Below are positions 35,424 to 44,050 of a stretch of DNA of 64,000 nt, one piece after another. How positions within the stretch are numbered: the stretch's first letter is position 1; each line of letters begins with the position of its first letter. Below the pieces are notes generated by a model. The model searched no databases and was not told the origin of the DNA. It saw only the letters and a program-made list of their open reading frames with translations. This DNA is from CATQHS01 sp965203375 (GTDB taxonomy: Bacteria > Actinomycetota > Acidimicrobiia > Acidimicrobiales > Aldehydirespiratoraceae). Location of the stretch: the NCBI GenBank assembly GCA_965203375.1, contig OZ241886.1, forward strand, positions 2,480,001 to 2,544,000, in the 5' to 3' direction. The translations under genes were made by a program, and so were the position numbers.

Positions 35424-36152
35424 ATGGACAGCGACAACACGACAGTCGGCGGCACCGCCGCCGACGCCGACGACGAGATCGACCTGGCCAGTCTCGACGA
35501 CGGCGAGCTGACCGCCCAGATGCACGACGACCTCTACGACGGGCTGGCCGACGAGATCGCCGAGGGCACCAACATCCTGCTGAGCCGGGGCTGGAGCGCC
35601 GACAAGGTTCTCAACGACGCCCTGGTGGAGGGCATGCGCATCGTCGGCATCGACTTCCGGGACGGCATCCTGTTCGTGCCCGAGGTGCTGCTGGCCGCCA
35701 ACGCCATGAAGGCGGGCATGGCCATCCTGCGGCCCCTGCTGGCCGAGACCGGGGCCGAGCCGGTCGGGTCAGTGGTCATCGGCACCGTCAAGGGCGACAT
35801 CCACGACATCGGCAAGAACCTGGTGGCCATGATGCTGGAGGGCGCCGGCTTCGAGGTGTTCGACTTGGGCATCAACACCGACGTGGACGAGTTCCTAGGA
35901 GCCCTCGACGAGCACCAGCCCGACATCTTGGGCATGTCGGCCCTGCTCACCACCACCATGGGATACATGAGGGTGGTCATCGACACCCTCATCGAGAAGG
36001 GCCGGCGCGACGACTTCATCATCCTGGTCGGCGGCGCCCCCCTGAACGAGGAGTTCGGCCAGGCCATCGGGGCCGACGCCTACTGCCGGGACGCGGCCAT
36101 CGCCTCCGAGACCGCCACCCGGCTAGTGAAAGCGCGGCGGGCCGCGGCCTGA
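35424..36152 (+). CDS. Corrinoid (methylcobalamin-binding) methyltransferase subunit
   Basis: A 242-residue MtbC/MttC-like protein that carries the methyl group on cobalamin between the substrate methyltransferase and the THF methyltransferase. A helical cap domain (about residues 30-115, GMRIVGIDFRDGILFVPEVLLAANAMKAGM) precedes a Rossmann-like B12 domain with the DxHxxG motif in VKGDIHDIGKN (about residue 132), where His ligates cobalt. GMSALLTTTMGYMRVVIDTL and VGGAPLNEEFGQAIGADAYCRDA complete the domain. First gene of the methyltransferase operon. Confidence 0.92.
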   Translation: MDSDNTTVGGTAADADDEIDLASLDDGELTAQMHDDLYDGLADEIAEGTNILLSRGWSADKVLNDALVEGMRIVGIDFRDGILFVPEVLLAANAMKAGMAILRPLLAETGAEPVGSVVIGTVKGDIHDIGKNLVAMMLEGAGFEVFDLGINTDVDEFLGALDEHQPDILGMSALLTTTMGYMRVVIDTLIEKGRRDDFIILVGGAPLNEEFGQAIGADAYCRDAAIASETATRLVKARRAAA

Positions 36153-36192
36153 CGGCCGCCCCGACAACCGCGGGGGCGGGATCATCGGCGGC

Positions 36193-36939
36193 ATGGCCCG
36201 CGAACACGGGGCGAGCCGCGGGCTGATGGGGGCCTCGGCCTCCTCCAGGCCGTCCGGACCGCCCGGAGCGAAGAGCCCGGCGGAACCGGACCGGGGCCGG
36301 GTCTTGGTCATAGCCTGCGGCGCCTTGGCCCGCGAGCTGGGCTGGGTCGTGGACGCCAACCGCCTCGACGCCATCGACGTGGAGTACCTGCCGGCCATCC
36401 TCCACAACCGGCCGGAGCGGATCGCCGGCGCGGTCTGGGACCGCCTGCGCCGGGTCCGGGCCGCGGGCCGGTCCTACCGCACCGTGCTGGTCGGGTACAT
36501 GGGCTGCGGCCTGGCCGAGCTGGACCGGCTGTGCGCCCGCGAGGGGCTCGAGCGCCTGCCCGGCGCCCACTGCTACGAGCTGTACGCCGGCCCCGAGGTC
36601 TTCGAGGGGCTCCAGCGGGACGAGCCCGGCTCCTTCTACCTCACCGACTACCTGGCGAGGCACTTCGACCGCCTGATCATCGAGGGCCTGGGCATCGCCG
36701 AGCACCCCGAGCTGCTCGAGGCGTACTTCGGCAACTACACCAGGGTGGTTCACCTGGCCCAGGCCGACGACCCGGATCTGGATCGCCGGGCCCACCGGGC
36801 GGCCGAGCGCCTCGGGCTCGGCCACCGCCGGGTCTTCACCGGCTGCGGCGGGCTGGAACGACCCCTGGTGGAGCTGCACCGCCGGGCCTCGGCCGGCTCG
36901 CACGCTCGGACCCGCTCGGCCCCCGTCGGCGCACCGTGA
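36193..36939 (+). CDS. DUF1638 protein
   Basis: A 248-residue protein with the DUF1638 pattern: a nucleotide- or cofactor-type strand RVLVIACGALARELGWVV near residue 37, DVEYLPAILHNRPERIAGAV, YRTVLVGYMGCGLAELDRLC and PGSFYLTDYLARHFDRLI. The gene is commonly found beside corrinoid methyltransferases, but its biochemical role is not known. The first 35 residues are variable, so the start could be later. The stop overlaps GTG 36936. Confidence 0.8.
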   Translation: MAREHGASRGLMGASASSRPSGPPGAKSPAEPDRGRVLVIACGALARELGWVVDANRLDAIDVEYLPAILHNRPERIAGAVWDRLRRVRAAGRSYRTVLVGYMGCGLAELDRLCAREGLERLPGAHCYELYAGPEVFEGLQRDEPGSFYLTDYLARHFDRLIIEGLGIAEHPELLEAYFGNYTRVVHLAQADDPDLDRRAHRAAERLGLGHRRVFTGCGGLERPLVELHRRASAGSHARTRSAPVGAP

Positions 36940-37529
36940 ACGACACAGAGCTTCCAGAGGGCTCCGACCAACAGCGCGCCGTGAACGAACCCGAGCTTCC
37001 AGATGGCTCCGACCAACAGCGCGCTGTGAACGACTCCGAGCCGCGGCAGGGCCAACCCGGGCGGAGCACCGTGAACAAAAATGAACCCACGACGCGGCGG
37101 GACGGGCCCGGGCGGCGCAAGCGGGGCGGGCGGCGCGGCGGCGACGATGGCCAGATCGTGTTGATCTGCTGGCGCGACATCCCGGCTCAGGTCAACGCCG
37201 GGTCGGGGGAGAGTCGGGCTCAGCGCATCCTGCCCCGCCGGTTCCAGCGGGCCATCGACCGGGCCGCCATGGTGGCGGGCAAGACCCAGGCCTCCCAGTA
37301 CGTGGGCGAGTGGCGACGGGTGCTCCTGCCCGGCGATCCCGCCGACCCCGAGGCCGCGGCCGTCGCGGTCGCGGCCCGGCTCGAGGACGAGTTCCCCCGA
37401 TCTCGCCTCGACGCCTTCGTGGCCGCCAGCGGATGGGACCCAGACCGCGGCCAAGAGGCCGACCAGAAGACCGGCCGCGACACCGACCCGAACGGCGACC
37501 CAGACCCCCACTTGGAGGCCGCGACGTGA
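36936..37529 (+). CDS. PF13769 'virulence factor' domain protein with in-frame start-region repeats
   Basis: Up to 197 residues. The conserved core IVLICWRDIPAQVNAGSGES, ILPRRFQRAIDRAAM and QYVGEWRR, about residues 70-125, identifies the small 'virulence factor' domain regularly found in MttB-type methyltransferase operons. It has no known catalytic activity. The N terminus is built of 15-codon repeats, each starting GTG-AAC, at 36936, 36981, 37026 and 37071. All are in frame, so any of four starts is possible. The region 37100-37140 encodes an Arg/Gly stretch. The first GTG overlaps the DUF1638 stop, and the final stop overlaps the next GTG. Confidence 0.78.
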   Translation: MNDTELPEGSDQQRAVNEPELPDGSDQQRAVNDSEPRQGQPGRSTVNKNEPTTRRDGPGRRKRGGRRGGDDGQIVLICWRDIPAQVNAGSGESRAQRILPRRFQRAIDRAAMVAGKTQASQYVGEWRRVLLPGDPADPEAAAVAVAARLEDEFPRSRLDAFVAASGWDPDRGQEADQKTGRDTDPNGDPDPHLEAAT

Positions 37530-38443
37530 CCGACACCATCGTCAGCTCCGCCACCCGGGAGGTGGCGATCGGCTTCGACCGGCCCTTCGTGATGATCGGC
37601 GAGCGGATCAACCCCACCGGCCGCAAGCTGCTGGCCGAGGAGATGCGCAACGGCGACTTCGCCCGGGTGGAGGCCGACGCCCTCGACCAAGTGGCGGCCG
37701 GAGCCCACATGCTCGACGTCAACGCCGGCATCCCCCTGGCCGACGAGCCGGCCCTGCTGGCCCAGGCCGTCAAGCTGGTCCAGTCGGTGACCGACGTGCC
37801 CCTGTCCATCGACTCCTCCATCACCGAGGCCCTCGAGTCCGGGATCGCGGCGTACGAGGGCAAGCCCCTCATCAACTCGGTCACCGGCGAGGAGGAGGTG
37901 CTGGAGCGGGTCCTGCCGCTGGTGGCCCGCCACGGCGCGGCGGTGGTGGCCATCTCCAACGACGAGACCGGCATCAGTGAGGACCCCGACGTCCGCTTCG
38001 AGGTGGCCCGCCGGATCGTGCAGCGGGCCGCCGACCACGGCATCCCCCGAGCCGACGTGGTGGTCGACCCCCTGGTCATGCCGATCGGGGCCATGGCCAC
38101 CGCCGGGCAGCAGGTGTTTCGGCTGGTCCGCAGGCTGCGCGACGAGCTGGGCGTCAACACCGTCTGCGGGGCCAGCAACGTGAGCTTCGGCCTCCCCAAC
38201 CGGCACGTGATCACCGGCACCTTCCTGGCCATGGCCATCGGCGCGGGCATGACCTCGGCCATCATGAACCCGCTGCACCCGGAGGCCAAGAGCGCGGTGA
38301 TGGCGGCCGACGTGCTGGCCGGCCACGACCGGGACTGCGCGGCCTGGATCCGGATGCACCGGGCCACGGGCCCGGCCGGGGCGGCTGGCGGGCGCCGCCG
38401 GGGCGGGCGCCGCCGCGGCGGCGGGCCGGACCCGGCCCCGTGA
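37526..38443 (+). CDS. Methyltetrahydrofolate:corrinoid methyltransferase (pterin-binding)
   Basis: A 305-residue dihydropteroate-synthase-like TIM barrel that moves methyl groups between the corrinoid protein and tetrahydrofolate. Pterin-binding landmarks are VMIGERINPTGRK near residue 23, AAGAHMLDVNAGIP, PLSIDSSITEALESGIAAYEGKPLINSVTGEEE and the late GASNVSFGLPNRHV. The C-terminal 30 residues are an Arg/Gly tail. In this operon it likely runs in the demethylating direction and feeds one-carbon metabolism. GTG start overlaps the previous stop (GTGA). Confidence 0.9.
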   Translation: MTDTIVSSATREVAIGFDRPFVMIGERINPTGRKLLAEEMRNGDFARVEADALDQVAAGAHMLDVNAGIPLADEPALLAQAVKLVQSVTDVPLSIDSSITEALESGIAAYEGKPLINSVTGEEEVLERVLPLVARHGAAVVAISNDETGISEDPDVRFEVARRIVQRAADHGIPRADVVVDPLVMPIGAMATAGQQVFRLVRRLRDELGVNTVCGASNVSFGLPNRHVITGTFLAMAIGAGMTSAIMNPLHPEAKSAVMAADVLAGHDRDCAAWIRMHRATGPAGAAGGRRRGGRRRGGGPDPAP

Positions 38444-38463
38444 CGCGGCCGACCCCGAAGTGA
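38440..38463 (+). other. 7-codon micro-ORF linking two methyltransferase-operon genes
   Basis: GTG 38440 (VTRPTPK) overlaps the preceding stop and ends in a TGA overlapping GTG 38460. Its sequence GTGACGCGGCCGACCCCGA is a slightly shortened copy of the next gene's start, 20 bases away (3n-1). Confidence 0.65.
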
Positions 38464-40565
38464 CCGGACCCGCCGACCCGGACGCGGCCCCCGAGCACCG
38501 GGTGGTGTTCACCCCGGCGGGGACGACGGTGACGGCGCCGGCGGGCACGACCGTTCTGGACGCGGCCCGCTCGGGGGGGGTCGACCTCGATTCGGTCTGC
38601 GGCGGGCGGGGCCTGTGCGGGCGCTGCCAGGTGGCGCCGGTGCTCGGGGAGATGGCCAAGTGGGGGGTCGTCGCCCGGGCCGGCGCCCTGACCGAGCCCG
38701 GGCCCACCGAGCTCGGCTACCGGGGCCGCCGGCCGATGGCGCCCGGCCACCGGCTGGGCTGCCAGGCCGCGGTGCGGGGCGACGCGGTGATAGACGTCCC
38801 GCCCCAGAGCCAGGTCCACCGGCCGGTGGTGCGCAAGGACATCGACCTCGGCCCGGTGACCGTCGATCCCATGGTCACCCTGCACTATCTGGAGCTGCCC
38901 GAGCCGGAGCTGGGGGCCGAGACCGCCACCGCCGAGGCGCTGGCCGACGGGCTGAGCCGCGAATGGGGCCTGGAGTCCGCCGCCGTCGACATCTCGGCGC
39001 TGAGCAAGCTGCAAGCCGCGGCCGGCGCCGGAGGAGGGGCGGTGACCGCGGCGGTACACGGCCGGGCCCGGGTGATCGACGTCCGCCCGGGGTACTCCGA
39101 CGAGGCTTGCGGCCTGGCCTTCGACGTGGGCTCCACCACCATCGCCGGCTATCTGCTGGACCTGGCCACCGGCGCGGTGTTGGCCACCGAGGGCCTGATG
39201 AACCCCCAGATCCGCTTCGGCGAGGACCTGATGAGCCGGGTCTCCTACGCCATGGCCAACCCCGGCGGCGCGGCCGAGCTCACCGCCGCGGTCCGGGCCG
39301 CGGTGAACGAGCTGGCCGGCGGGCTCTGCCGGAAGGCGGGGGCGGACCCCGACTGCGTCCACGACGTGGTGGTGGTGGGCAACCCGGTCATGCACCACCT
39401 GGTGCTGGGCCTCGACCCGTCGCCTTTGGGCGCGGCCCCCTTCACCCTGGCCGTCAGCGGGGCCGTCAACGGCGCCGCCGCCGACATCGGCCTCGACCTG
39501 CCGAGGGCCCGCCTCTACGCCGGGCCGTGCATCGCCGGCCACGTCGGCGCCGACGCGGCCGCGGCCGTCCTGGCCGCCGGGCCCCACCGCTCGGCGGACA
39601 GGAGGCTGGTGGTGGACGTGGGCACCAACGCCGAGATCGTGCTGAGCGACCGGGGCAGGCTGCTGGCCGCCTCCAGCCCCACCGGGCCGGCCTTCGAGGG
39701 CGCCCAGACAAGCTGCGGGCGCCGGGCCGCGCCCGGGGCCATCGAGCGGGTCCGCATCGACCCCGCCACCGCCGAGCCCCGGTTCAAGGTGATCGGCTGC
39801 GACCTGTGGTCCGACGAAGCGGGCTTCGCCGAGGCCAGCGCCGGGCTGGAGGTCTCGGGGCTGTGCGGATCGGGCATCGTCGAGGCCATCGCCCAGATGT
39901 TCCTGGCCGGGATAATCGACAGCGCCGGCGTGATCCAGGGCGGTCTGGCCGAGCGGACCCCCAGGGTGGCGCCCGACGGCCGGACCTTCTCCTATGCGCT
40001 GGCCTCGGCGCCGGTCCCGATCTCGGTGACCCAGAACGACGTGAGGGCGATCCAGCTCGCCAAGGCGGCCCTGCGGGCCGGGATCGACCTGCTCATGGAC
40101 CGGGGCGGCGTGGCCGAGCTGGACGGCATCGCCCTGGCCGGCGCCTTCGGGGCCCACATCGATCCGGTCCACGCCATGGTGCTGGGCCTCATCCCCGACG
40201 TCCCGGCCGACTCGGTGAGAGCAGTCGGCAACGCGGCCGGGGCGGGGGCGGCCCGCATGCTGGTGTCGCGCCGGCAGCGGGCCGAGATCGAGGGCGTCGT
40301 CCGGTCGGTGACCAAGATCGAGACGGCCACCGAGGACCGGTTCCAGGAGCTGTTCGTGGCCGCCCTGGCCATCCCCCACTCCACCGCCGACTCCCCGCAC
40401 CTGGCATCGTTGGTGGACCTTCCCGAGCCGCCCGGCCCGGCCCGGCCCGGCCCCCGCCGCCGCCGGCGGCAGAACACGTCCGCTAGAGATATAGAGCATG
40501 AGAGAAATGAGCGAGATATGAGCATTGAGACAGCGGGCGTTGAGAAGACGAGAGTCAGACCATGA
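38460..40565 (+). CDS. RACo-like reductive activator of corrinoid proteins (2Fe-2S + ASKHA)
   Basis: A 701-residue protein that uses ATP to re-reduce inactive cob(II)alamin in the operon's corrinoid protein. An N-terminal ferredoxin domain has the cluster ligands CGGRGLCGRCQV and GHRLGCQAAV. A linker leads to an ASKHA ATPase domain (GLAFDVGSTTIAGYLLDL near residue 220, VVVVGNPVMHHLVLGLDP, RLVVDVGTNAEIVL). The last 30 codons are noticeably AT-rich, with several ATGA sites including a 7-codon frame at 40498-40521 overlapping ATG 40518. This may be a fossil relay absorbed into the tail. The stop overlaps the mttB-like ATG. Confidence 0.9.
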   Translation: MTGPADPDAAPEHRVVFTPAGTTVTAPAGTTVLDAARSGGVDLDSVCGGRGLCGRCQVAPVLGEMAKWGVVARAGALTEPGPTELGYRGRRPMAPGHRLGCQAAVRGDAVIDVPPQSQVHRPVVRKDIDLGPVTVDPMVTLHYLELPEPELGAETATAEALADGLSREWGLESAAVDISALSKLQAAAGAGGGAVTAAVHGRARVIDVRPGYSDEACGLAFDVGSTTIAGYLLDLATGAVLATEGLMNPQIRFGEDLMSRVSYAMANPGGAAELTAAVRAAVNELAGGLCRKAGADPDCVHDVVVVGNPVMHHLVLGLDPSPLGAAPFTLAVSGAVNGAAADIGLDLPRARLYAGPCIAGHVGADAAAAVLAAGPHRSADRRLVVDVGTNAEIVLSDRGRLLAASSPTGPAFEGAQTSCGRRAAPGAIERVRIDPATAEPRFKVIGCDLWSDEAGFAEASAGLEVSGLCGSGIVEAIAQMFLAGIIDSAGVIQGGLAERTPRVAPDGRTFSYALASAPVPISVTQNDVRAIQLAKAALRAGIDLLMDRGGVAELDGIALAGAFGAHIDPVHAMVLGLIPDVPADSVRAVGNAAGAGAARMLVSRRQRAEIEGVVRSVTKIETATEDRFQELFVAALAIPHSTADSPHLASLVDLPEPPGPARPGPRRRRRQNTSARDIEHERNERDMSIETAGVEKTRVRP

Positions 40566-42094
40566 CCAGAGCGCAGCGAAGGGGCGGGGGGCGCTCCGCC
40601 CGCCAGGCCTCCCGATCGGCCCGGGCCCAGCAGATCGCCACCCATCTGGAGCGGGCCGTGGCGCCGGTGGAGATCCTCGACGAGGAGGGGCTGGCCCAGA
40701 TCGAGCGCAACGCCGAGACCATCCTGTCCGAGATCGGCATCGCCTACCAGGACTACCCCGAGGCGCTGAGCCTGTGGCGGGAGGCCGGGGCCGAGGTGGA
40801 GGGCGACCTGGTGAAGTGCCCCCCCGGCATGTGCCGGCAGATCGTGCGGGAGAGCGCCCCCGCCTCCTACGTCCAGCACGCCCGCAACCCGGAGCGCAGC
40901 GTGCCCGTCGGCGGCCGGGCCACCGTCTTCGCCCCCAGCTACGGCTCGCCCTTCGTCACCGACCTGGACCGGGGCCGCCGCTACGCCACCATCGAGGACT
41001 TCACCAACGCGGTGAAGCTCACCTACGGCCTGCCCCACCTCCACCACAGCGGGGGCACGGTGTGCGAGCCGGTGGACGTGCCGGTCAACAAGCGGCACCT
41101 CGACATGGTGTACGCCCACCTCCGCTACAGCGACAAGCCGTTCATGGGCTCGGTCACCGCGGCCGAGCGGGCCGCCGACTCGGTGGAGATGGCCCGGATC
41201 GCCTTCGGCGGCGACCTCGGCGACCGCACCGTCATGACCTCGCTGATAAACGCCTCGTCGCCGATGCGCTGGGACTCCACCATGCTGGGGGCGGCCACCG
41301 TCTACGCCCGGGCCAACCAGGCCTGCGTGATCAGCCCCTTCATCCTGGCCGGGGCCATGTCACCGGTGACGGTGGCGGGCCTGGCCGCCCAGGCCTTGGC
41401 CGAGGCCCTCTCCGGCATGGCCTACCTGCAGCTCGTGCGGCCCGGCGCGCCGGTGGTGTTCGGCACCTTCGCGTCGTCGATGTCGATGGCCACCGGGGCC
41501 CCCACCTTCGGCACGCCCGAGGCGGGCCAGGCCATCTACGTCATGGCCGCCCTGGCCCGCCGGGCGAGGGTGCCGTTCCGCTCGGGCGGCCAGCTTTCCT
41601 CCTCCAAGGCCGCCGACGCCCAGGCCGCCTACGAGTCGGCCCACACCCTGCTGCCCACCGTCCAGGCCGGGGTGAACTTCGTGCTGCACGCGGCGGGCTG
41701 GCTCGAGGGCGGCCTCAGCCTGGGCTACGAGAAGCTGATCATGGACGCCGACCAGCTCGGGGCCATGGCCGTCCACGGGCGGGGCGTGGACCTCAGCGAG
41801 AACGGCCAGGCCATGGAGGCGTTCCGCGCCAACGCCCACGGCGACCACTTCTTGGGCAACGCCCACACCCTGGCCAACTTCGAGACCGCCTTCTGGCGCT
41901 CGGAGCTGGCCGACAACAACAGCTTCGAGCAGTGGGAGGAGGAGGGGTCGCAGACCACGGCCCAGCGGGCCAACGCCCGCTGGAAGCAGATGCTGGCCGA
42001 CTACGAGCCCCCGCCCATCGACGACGCCGTCGACGCCGAGCTGCGCGACTACATAGCCCGCCGCAAAGCCGAGATGCCCGACGAGATCGGCTGA
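40562..42094 (+). CDS. mttB: MttB-superfamily trimethylamine/betaine methyltransferase, non-pyrrolysine
   Basis: A 510-residue TIM barrel that demethylates a quaternary or tertiary methylamine onto the corrinoid protein. Family landmarks are ILDEEGLAQIERNAETILSEIGIAYQDYPEAL, VFAPSYGSPFVTDLDRGRRYATIEDFTNAVKLTYGL, SPFILAGAMSPVT and, near the C terminus, ANFETAFWRSELADNNSFEQWEEEGS. The frame is continuous with no amber codon, so it belongs to the non-pyrrolysine group that includes glycine-betaine and related methyltransferases. The substrate is not readable. It is the last gene of the operon. Confidence 0.9.
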   Translation: MTRAQRRGGGRSARQASRSARAQQIATHLERAVAPVEILDEEGLAQIERNAETILSEIGIAYQDYPEALSLWREAGAEVEGDLVKCPPGMCRQIVRESAPASYVQHARNPERSVPVGGRATVFAPSYGSPFVTDLDRGRRYATIEDFTNAVKLTYGLPHLHHSGGTVCEPVDVPVNKRHLDMVYAHLRYSDKPFMGSVTAAERAADSVEMARIAFGGDLGDRTVMTSLINASSPMRWDSTMLGAATVYARANQACVISPFILAGAMSPVTVAGLAAQALAEALSGMAYLQLVRPGAPVVFGTFASSMSMATGAPTFGTPEAGQAIYVMAALARRARVPFRSGGQLSSSKAADAQAAYESAHTLLPTVQAGVNFVLHAAGWLEGGLSLGYEKLIMDADQLGAMAVHGRGVDLSENGQAMEAFRANAHGDHFLGNAHTLANFETAFWRSELADNNSFEQWEEEGSQTTAQRANARWKQMLADYEPPPIDDAVDAELRDYIARRKAEMPDEIG

Positions 42095-42114
42095 CGCCCC
42101 CGCGGGCCCCGACC

Positions 42115-42217
42115 GCCCCAACTCCTAACCACCTGCTAACAACCTCCTAACTAGCAGATCAACCGCCCAAGGCGCCCCAACTCCCAACCACCTGCCAACA
42201 ACCTCCTAACTAGCAGA
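42115..42217. repeat. Two 59-bp tandem copies between convergent genes
   Basis: GCCCCAACTCC(T/C)AACCACCTGC(T/C)AACAACCTCCTAACTAGCAGA occurs at 42115 and 42174. The second copy contains the MFS stop codon. In the first copy CTGCTA and TAGCAG could pair. It separates mttB from the opposite-strand transporter. Confidence 0.8.
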
Positions 42218-43522
42218 AGAACTTGACTTGCGGCGGGGGCGGTGCATGGACTTGCGGACCAGGTTGGCGGCCATGGCCGAGGCCCGGGCCGGCCACGGCG
42301 CGAACTTGCCCTGTTTCGACGGCCTGGCGGTGCGGGCCAGTATCCGCCCGCCGACGTACAGGGCGATCACCCCGTGGGCCCCGGCCAGCACCACGAAGAA
42401 CGCCCCGGGCCCGGTGGCGGCCATCGCCACCCCCGCCGTCACCGGGCCCGCCACCGCCCCCACCCCCACGCTGCGGACCAGCACCGCCGTCCCGCCGTTG
42501 AACTGGTCGGGGGTGAGCCAGTCGGCCGTGTAGGCCAGTGCCAGCGAGTAGAGCGGGAAGGTGGCCCCGCCGAAAACGAACAGGACGGCCAGGGCCGGCA
42601 GCGAGCCGGGATCGATCCGGGTCATGGCCGCGGCGGCGGCCACCGCGGCCAGGGCCACCGCGCAGATCACCCCCCGGCGCGACACCCGGTCCGAGATCAG
42701 GCCCACCGGCCACTGGAAGGCGATGGCGCCGAGGGTGGGCACGGCCATGAACAGGGCGATCCGGGAGGCGGGCAGCCCGGCGGCCGCGGCGTACAGGGCG
42801 CCCACGCCCAAAAAGGTCCCGTGGGCCACCCCGGTCCAAAAGGAGGTGACGACCCCGGCGGGCACGGTGCTCAGGAGTTGGCGGAACGAGACGGGCTCGG
42901 GCTCGGTCAAGGGCGGGGAGCTGGTGGCCGACAGGGTTATGGGCACCAGGGCCAGCGAGATCAGGGCCGAGGCGCCGATGAACAGCCGGATGCCGCCCGG
43001 GTCTCCGCCGACCAGCAGCAACTGACCGACCGAGAGCCCGCCCATGGTCACCACCATGTACATGCTCAGTATCCGGCCCCGGTTGGAGGGGGTGGACATG
43101 TCGTTGAGCCACGACTCCACCGTCACGAACACCCCGGCCATGCACAGGCCGAAGACGAACCGGAGCGCGGCCCACGACAGGGGGTTGATCCACACCAGGT
43201 GCAGGATGGCCGCGGTGGAGGACAGCGAGGCCAAGGCGGCGAACACCCGGACGTGGCCCACCGCGGCGAGCTGGGTCTCGGCCGTTTTGGTTCCCAGCAG
43301 GAAGCCCAGGTAGTAGGCGGCCATGATCAGACCGCCGACGGCCAGGCCGAACCCCTCCTGTTCGGTCCGCACCCCCAGCACCGCCGACTGGAGGCCGTTG
43401 CCGACCATGATCAGGCCCATGCCCAGCAGCAGGGCCCGGGCCGCGGCCAGGCCGGTCCGGGACTCGATCAAGGGGCCGCCGGCCACGCCTGACCCCGGGC
43501 GCACCACCGCGCTGCCGGCCAT
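42206..43522 (-). CDS. Major facilitator superfamily transporter
   Basis: A 438-residue inner-membrane protein with 12 predicted helices, of the small drug- or sugar-like MFS type. Visible helices include ALLLGMGLIMVGNGLQSAVL, VGGLIMAAYYLGFLLGTKTA and LRFVFGLCMAGVFVTVESWLND. The inter-helix loop NRGRILSMYMVVTMGG follows, and the second half includes FQWPVGLISDRVSRRGVI, a conserved motif-A-like loop. The cytoplasmic C terminus is basic with a Ser run. The substrate is unknown. It converges with the mttB-like gene and shares its stop region with a tandem repeat. Confidence 0.85.
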   Translation of the reverse strand: MAGSAVVRPGSGVAGGPLIESRTGLAAARALLLGMGLIMVGNGLQSAVLGVRTEQEGFGLAVGGLIMAAYYLGFLLGTKTAETQLAAVGHVRVFAALASLSSTAAILHLVWINPLSWAALRFVFGLCMAGVFVTVESWLNDMSTPSNRGRILSMYMVVTMGGLSVGQLLLVGGDPGGIRLFIGASALISLALVPITLSATSSPPLTEPEPVSFRQLLSTVPAGVVTSFWTGVAHGTFLGVGALYAAAAGLPASRIALFMAVPTLGAIAFQWPVGLISDRVSRRGVICAVALAAVAAAAAMTRIDPGSLPALAVLFVFGGATFPLYSLALAYTADWLTPDQFNGGTAVLVRSVGVGAVAGPVTAGVAMAATGPGAFFVVLAGAHGVIALYVGGRILARTARPSKQGKFAPWPARASAMAANLVRKSMHRPRRKSSSSAS

Positions 43523-43557
43523 CGCCGCCAGCGTACCGCCCCGGCGAAGACGCCAAC

Positions 43558-43690
43558 CCCGACCGGCGGACAGATTCAGAGGCGGACAGATTCAGAGCAG
43601 AATCAAGACCCGGCGGATTCTCAGAGCGGTGGGCGGATGAACCGGCGGACTCTCGGAGCGGCGAGCAGATTCAAACCGGCGGATTCTCGG
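43558..43690. repeat. Degenerate GC-rich direct repeats beside tRNA-Gly
   Basis: Units resembling CCGGCGGA(T/C)TCTCGGAGCGG occur at least three times between the transporter start and the tRNA 3' end, with related GGCGGACAGATTCAGA units. No coding frame is convincing. No tRNA-identical block long enough for an attachment site is seen. Confidence 0.6.
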
Positions 43691-43763
43691 AGCGGACGAC
43701 CGGCCTCGAACCGGCGACCTCAACCTTGGCAAGGTTGCGCTCTACCAACTGAGCTACGTCCGC
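43691..43763 (-). tRNA. tRNA-Gly (GCC)
   Basis: The minus strand folds as a complete 73-base tRNA. The acceptor stem pairs GCGGACG with CGTCCGC. The D-arm has GTAGCTCAGTTGGTAGAGC, the anticodon stem-loop CAACCTTGCCAAGGTTG has anticodon GCC, and the T-arm has GCCGGTTCGAGGCCGGT. CCA is not encoded. Confidence 0.95.
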
Positions 43764-43816
43764 GACGGGAATGACTCTACCAGAGAGGCATCCGAGTTCG
43801 TCCGGCCCCGAAGCGG

Positions 43817-44050
43817 TCAGTCCCGGGCTTCGGGGGGGCGCAGGTCGATGGTGAGGCGCAGGATGCCGCCCTCGAGGGAGCCCTCGGCGTCGCCGATCAT
43901 GGCGTAGTCCTGGAAGTCGACGCGGGCCCGCTCCAAGAACTGCTTGCGCTCGTCGCCGCCCACCGGAGGGAGGTTGCGGCGCTTCACCATCTCGGCCCGT
44001 TCCCGGAACCGGCCGATCATGGCGGCTACGTCGAAGGCCTCATCGGCCAT
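43817..44050 (-). CDS. Small conserved actinobacterial hypothetical protein
   Basis: A 77-residue soluble protein: a charged helix (MIGRFRERAEMVKRRNLPPVGGDERKQF) followed by VDFQDYAMIGDAEGSLEGGILRLTIDLRP. I recall this pattern from uncharacterised small actinobacterial proteins, but no function is known. Its ATG lies 11 bases inside the end of the upstream membrane-protein gene, so the two are likely co-translated. Confidence 0.7.
   Translation of the reverse strand: MADEAFDVAAMIGRFRERAEMVKRRNLPPVGGDERKQFLERARVDFQDYAMIGDAEGSLEGGILRLTIDLRPPEARD

Noticed and set aside
36936..37529. True virulence determinant
   Set aside because: The PF13769 name is historical. The gene sits in a methyltransferase operon and nothing else suggests pathogenicity.
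34000..42000. Long opposite-strand open frames over the giant surface protein, the RACo-like gene and leuS
   Set aside because: They are Arg/Gly/Pro-rich or His/Gly-rich composition artefacts of high-GC coding sequence with no family resemblance.
40562..42094. Pyrrolysine-containing trimethylamine methyltransferase
   Set aside because: The reading frame is uninterrupted with no in-frame amber codon, so it is a non-pyrrolysine MttB-superfamily member.
43558..43763. Integration (att) site at tRNA-Gly
   Set aside because: Repeats adjoin the tRNA 3' end but do not duplicate it beyond a few bases, and there is no integrase or mobile-element gene in the window.
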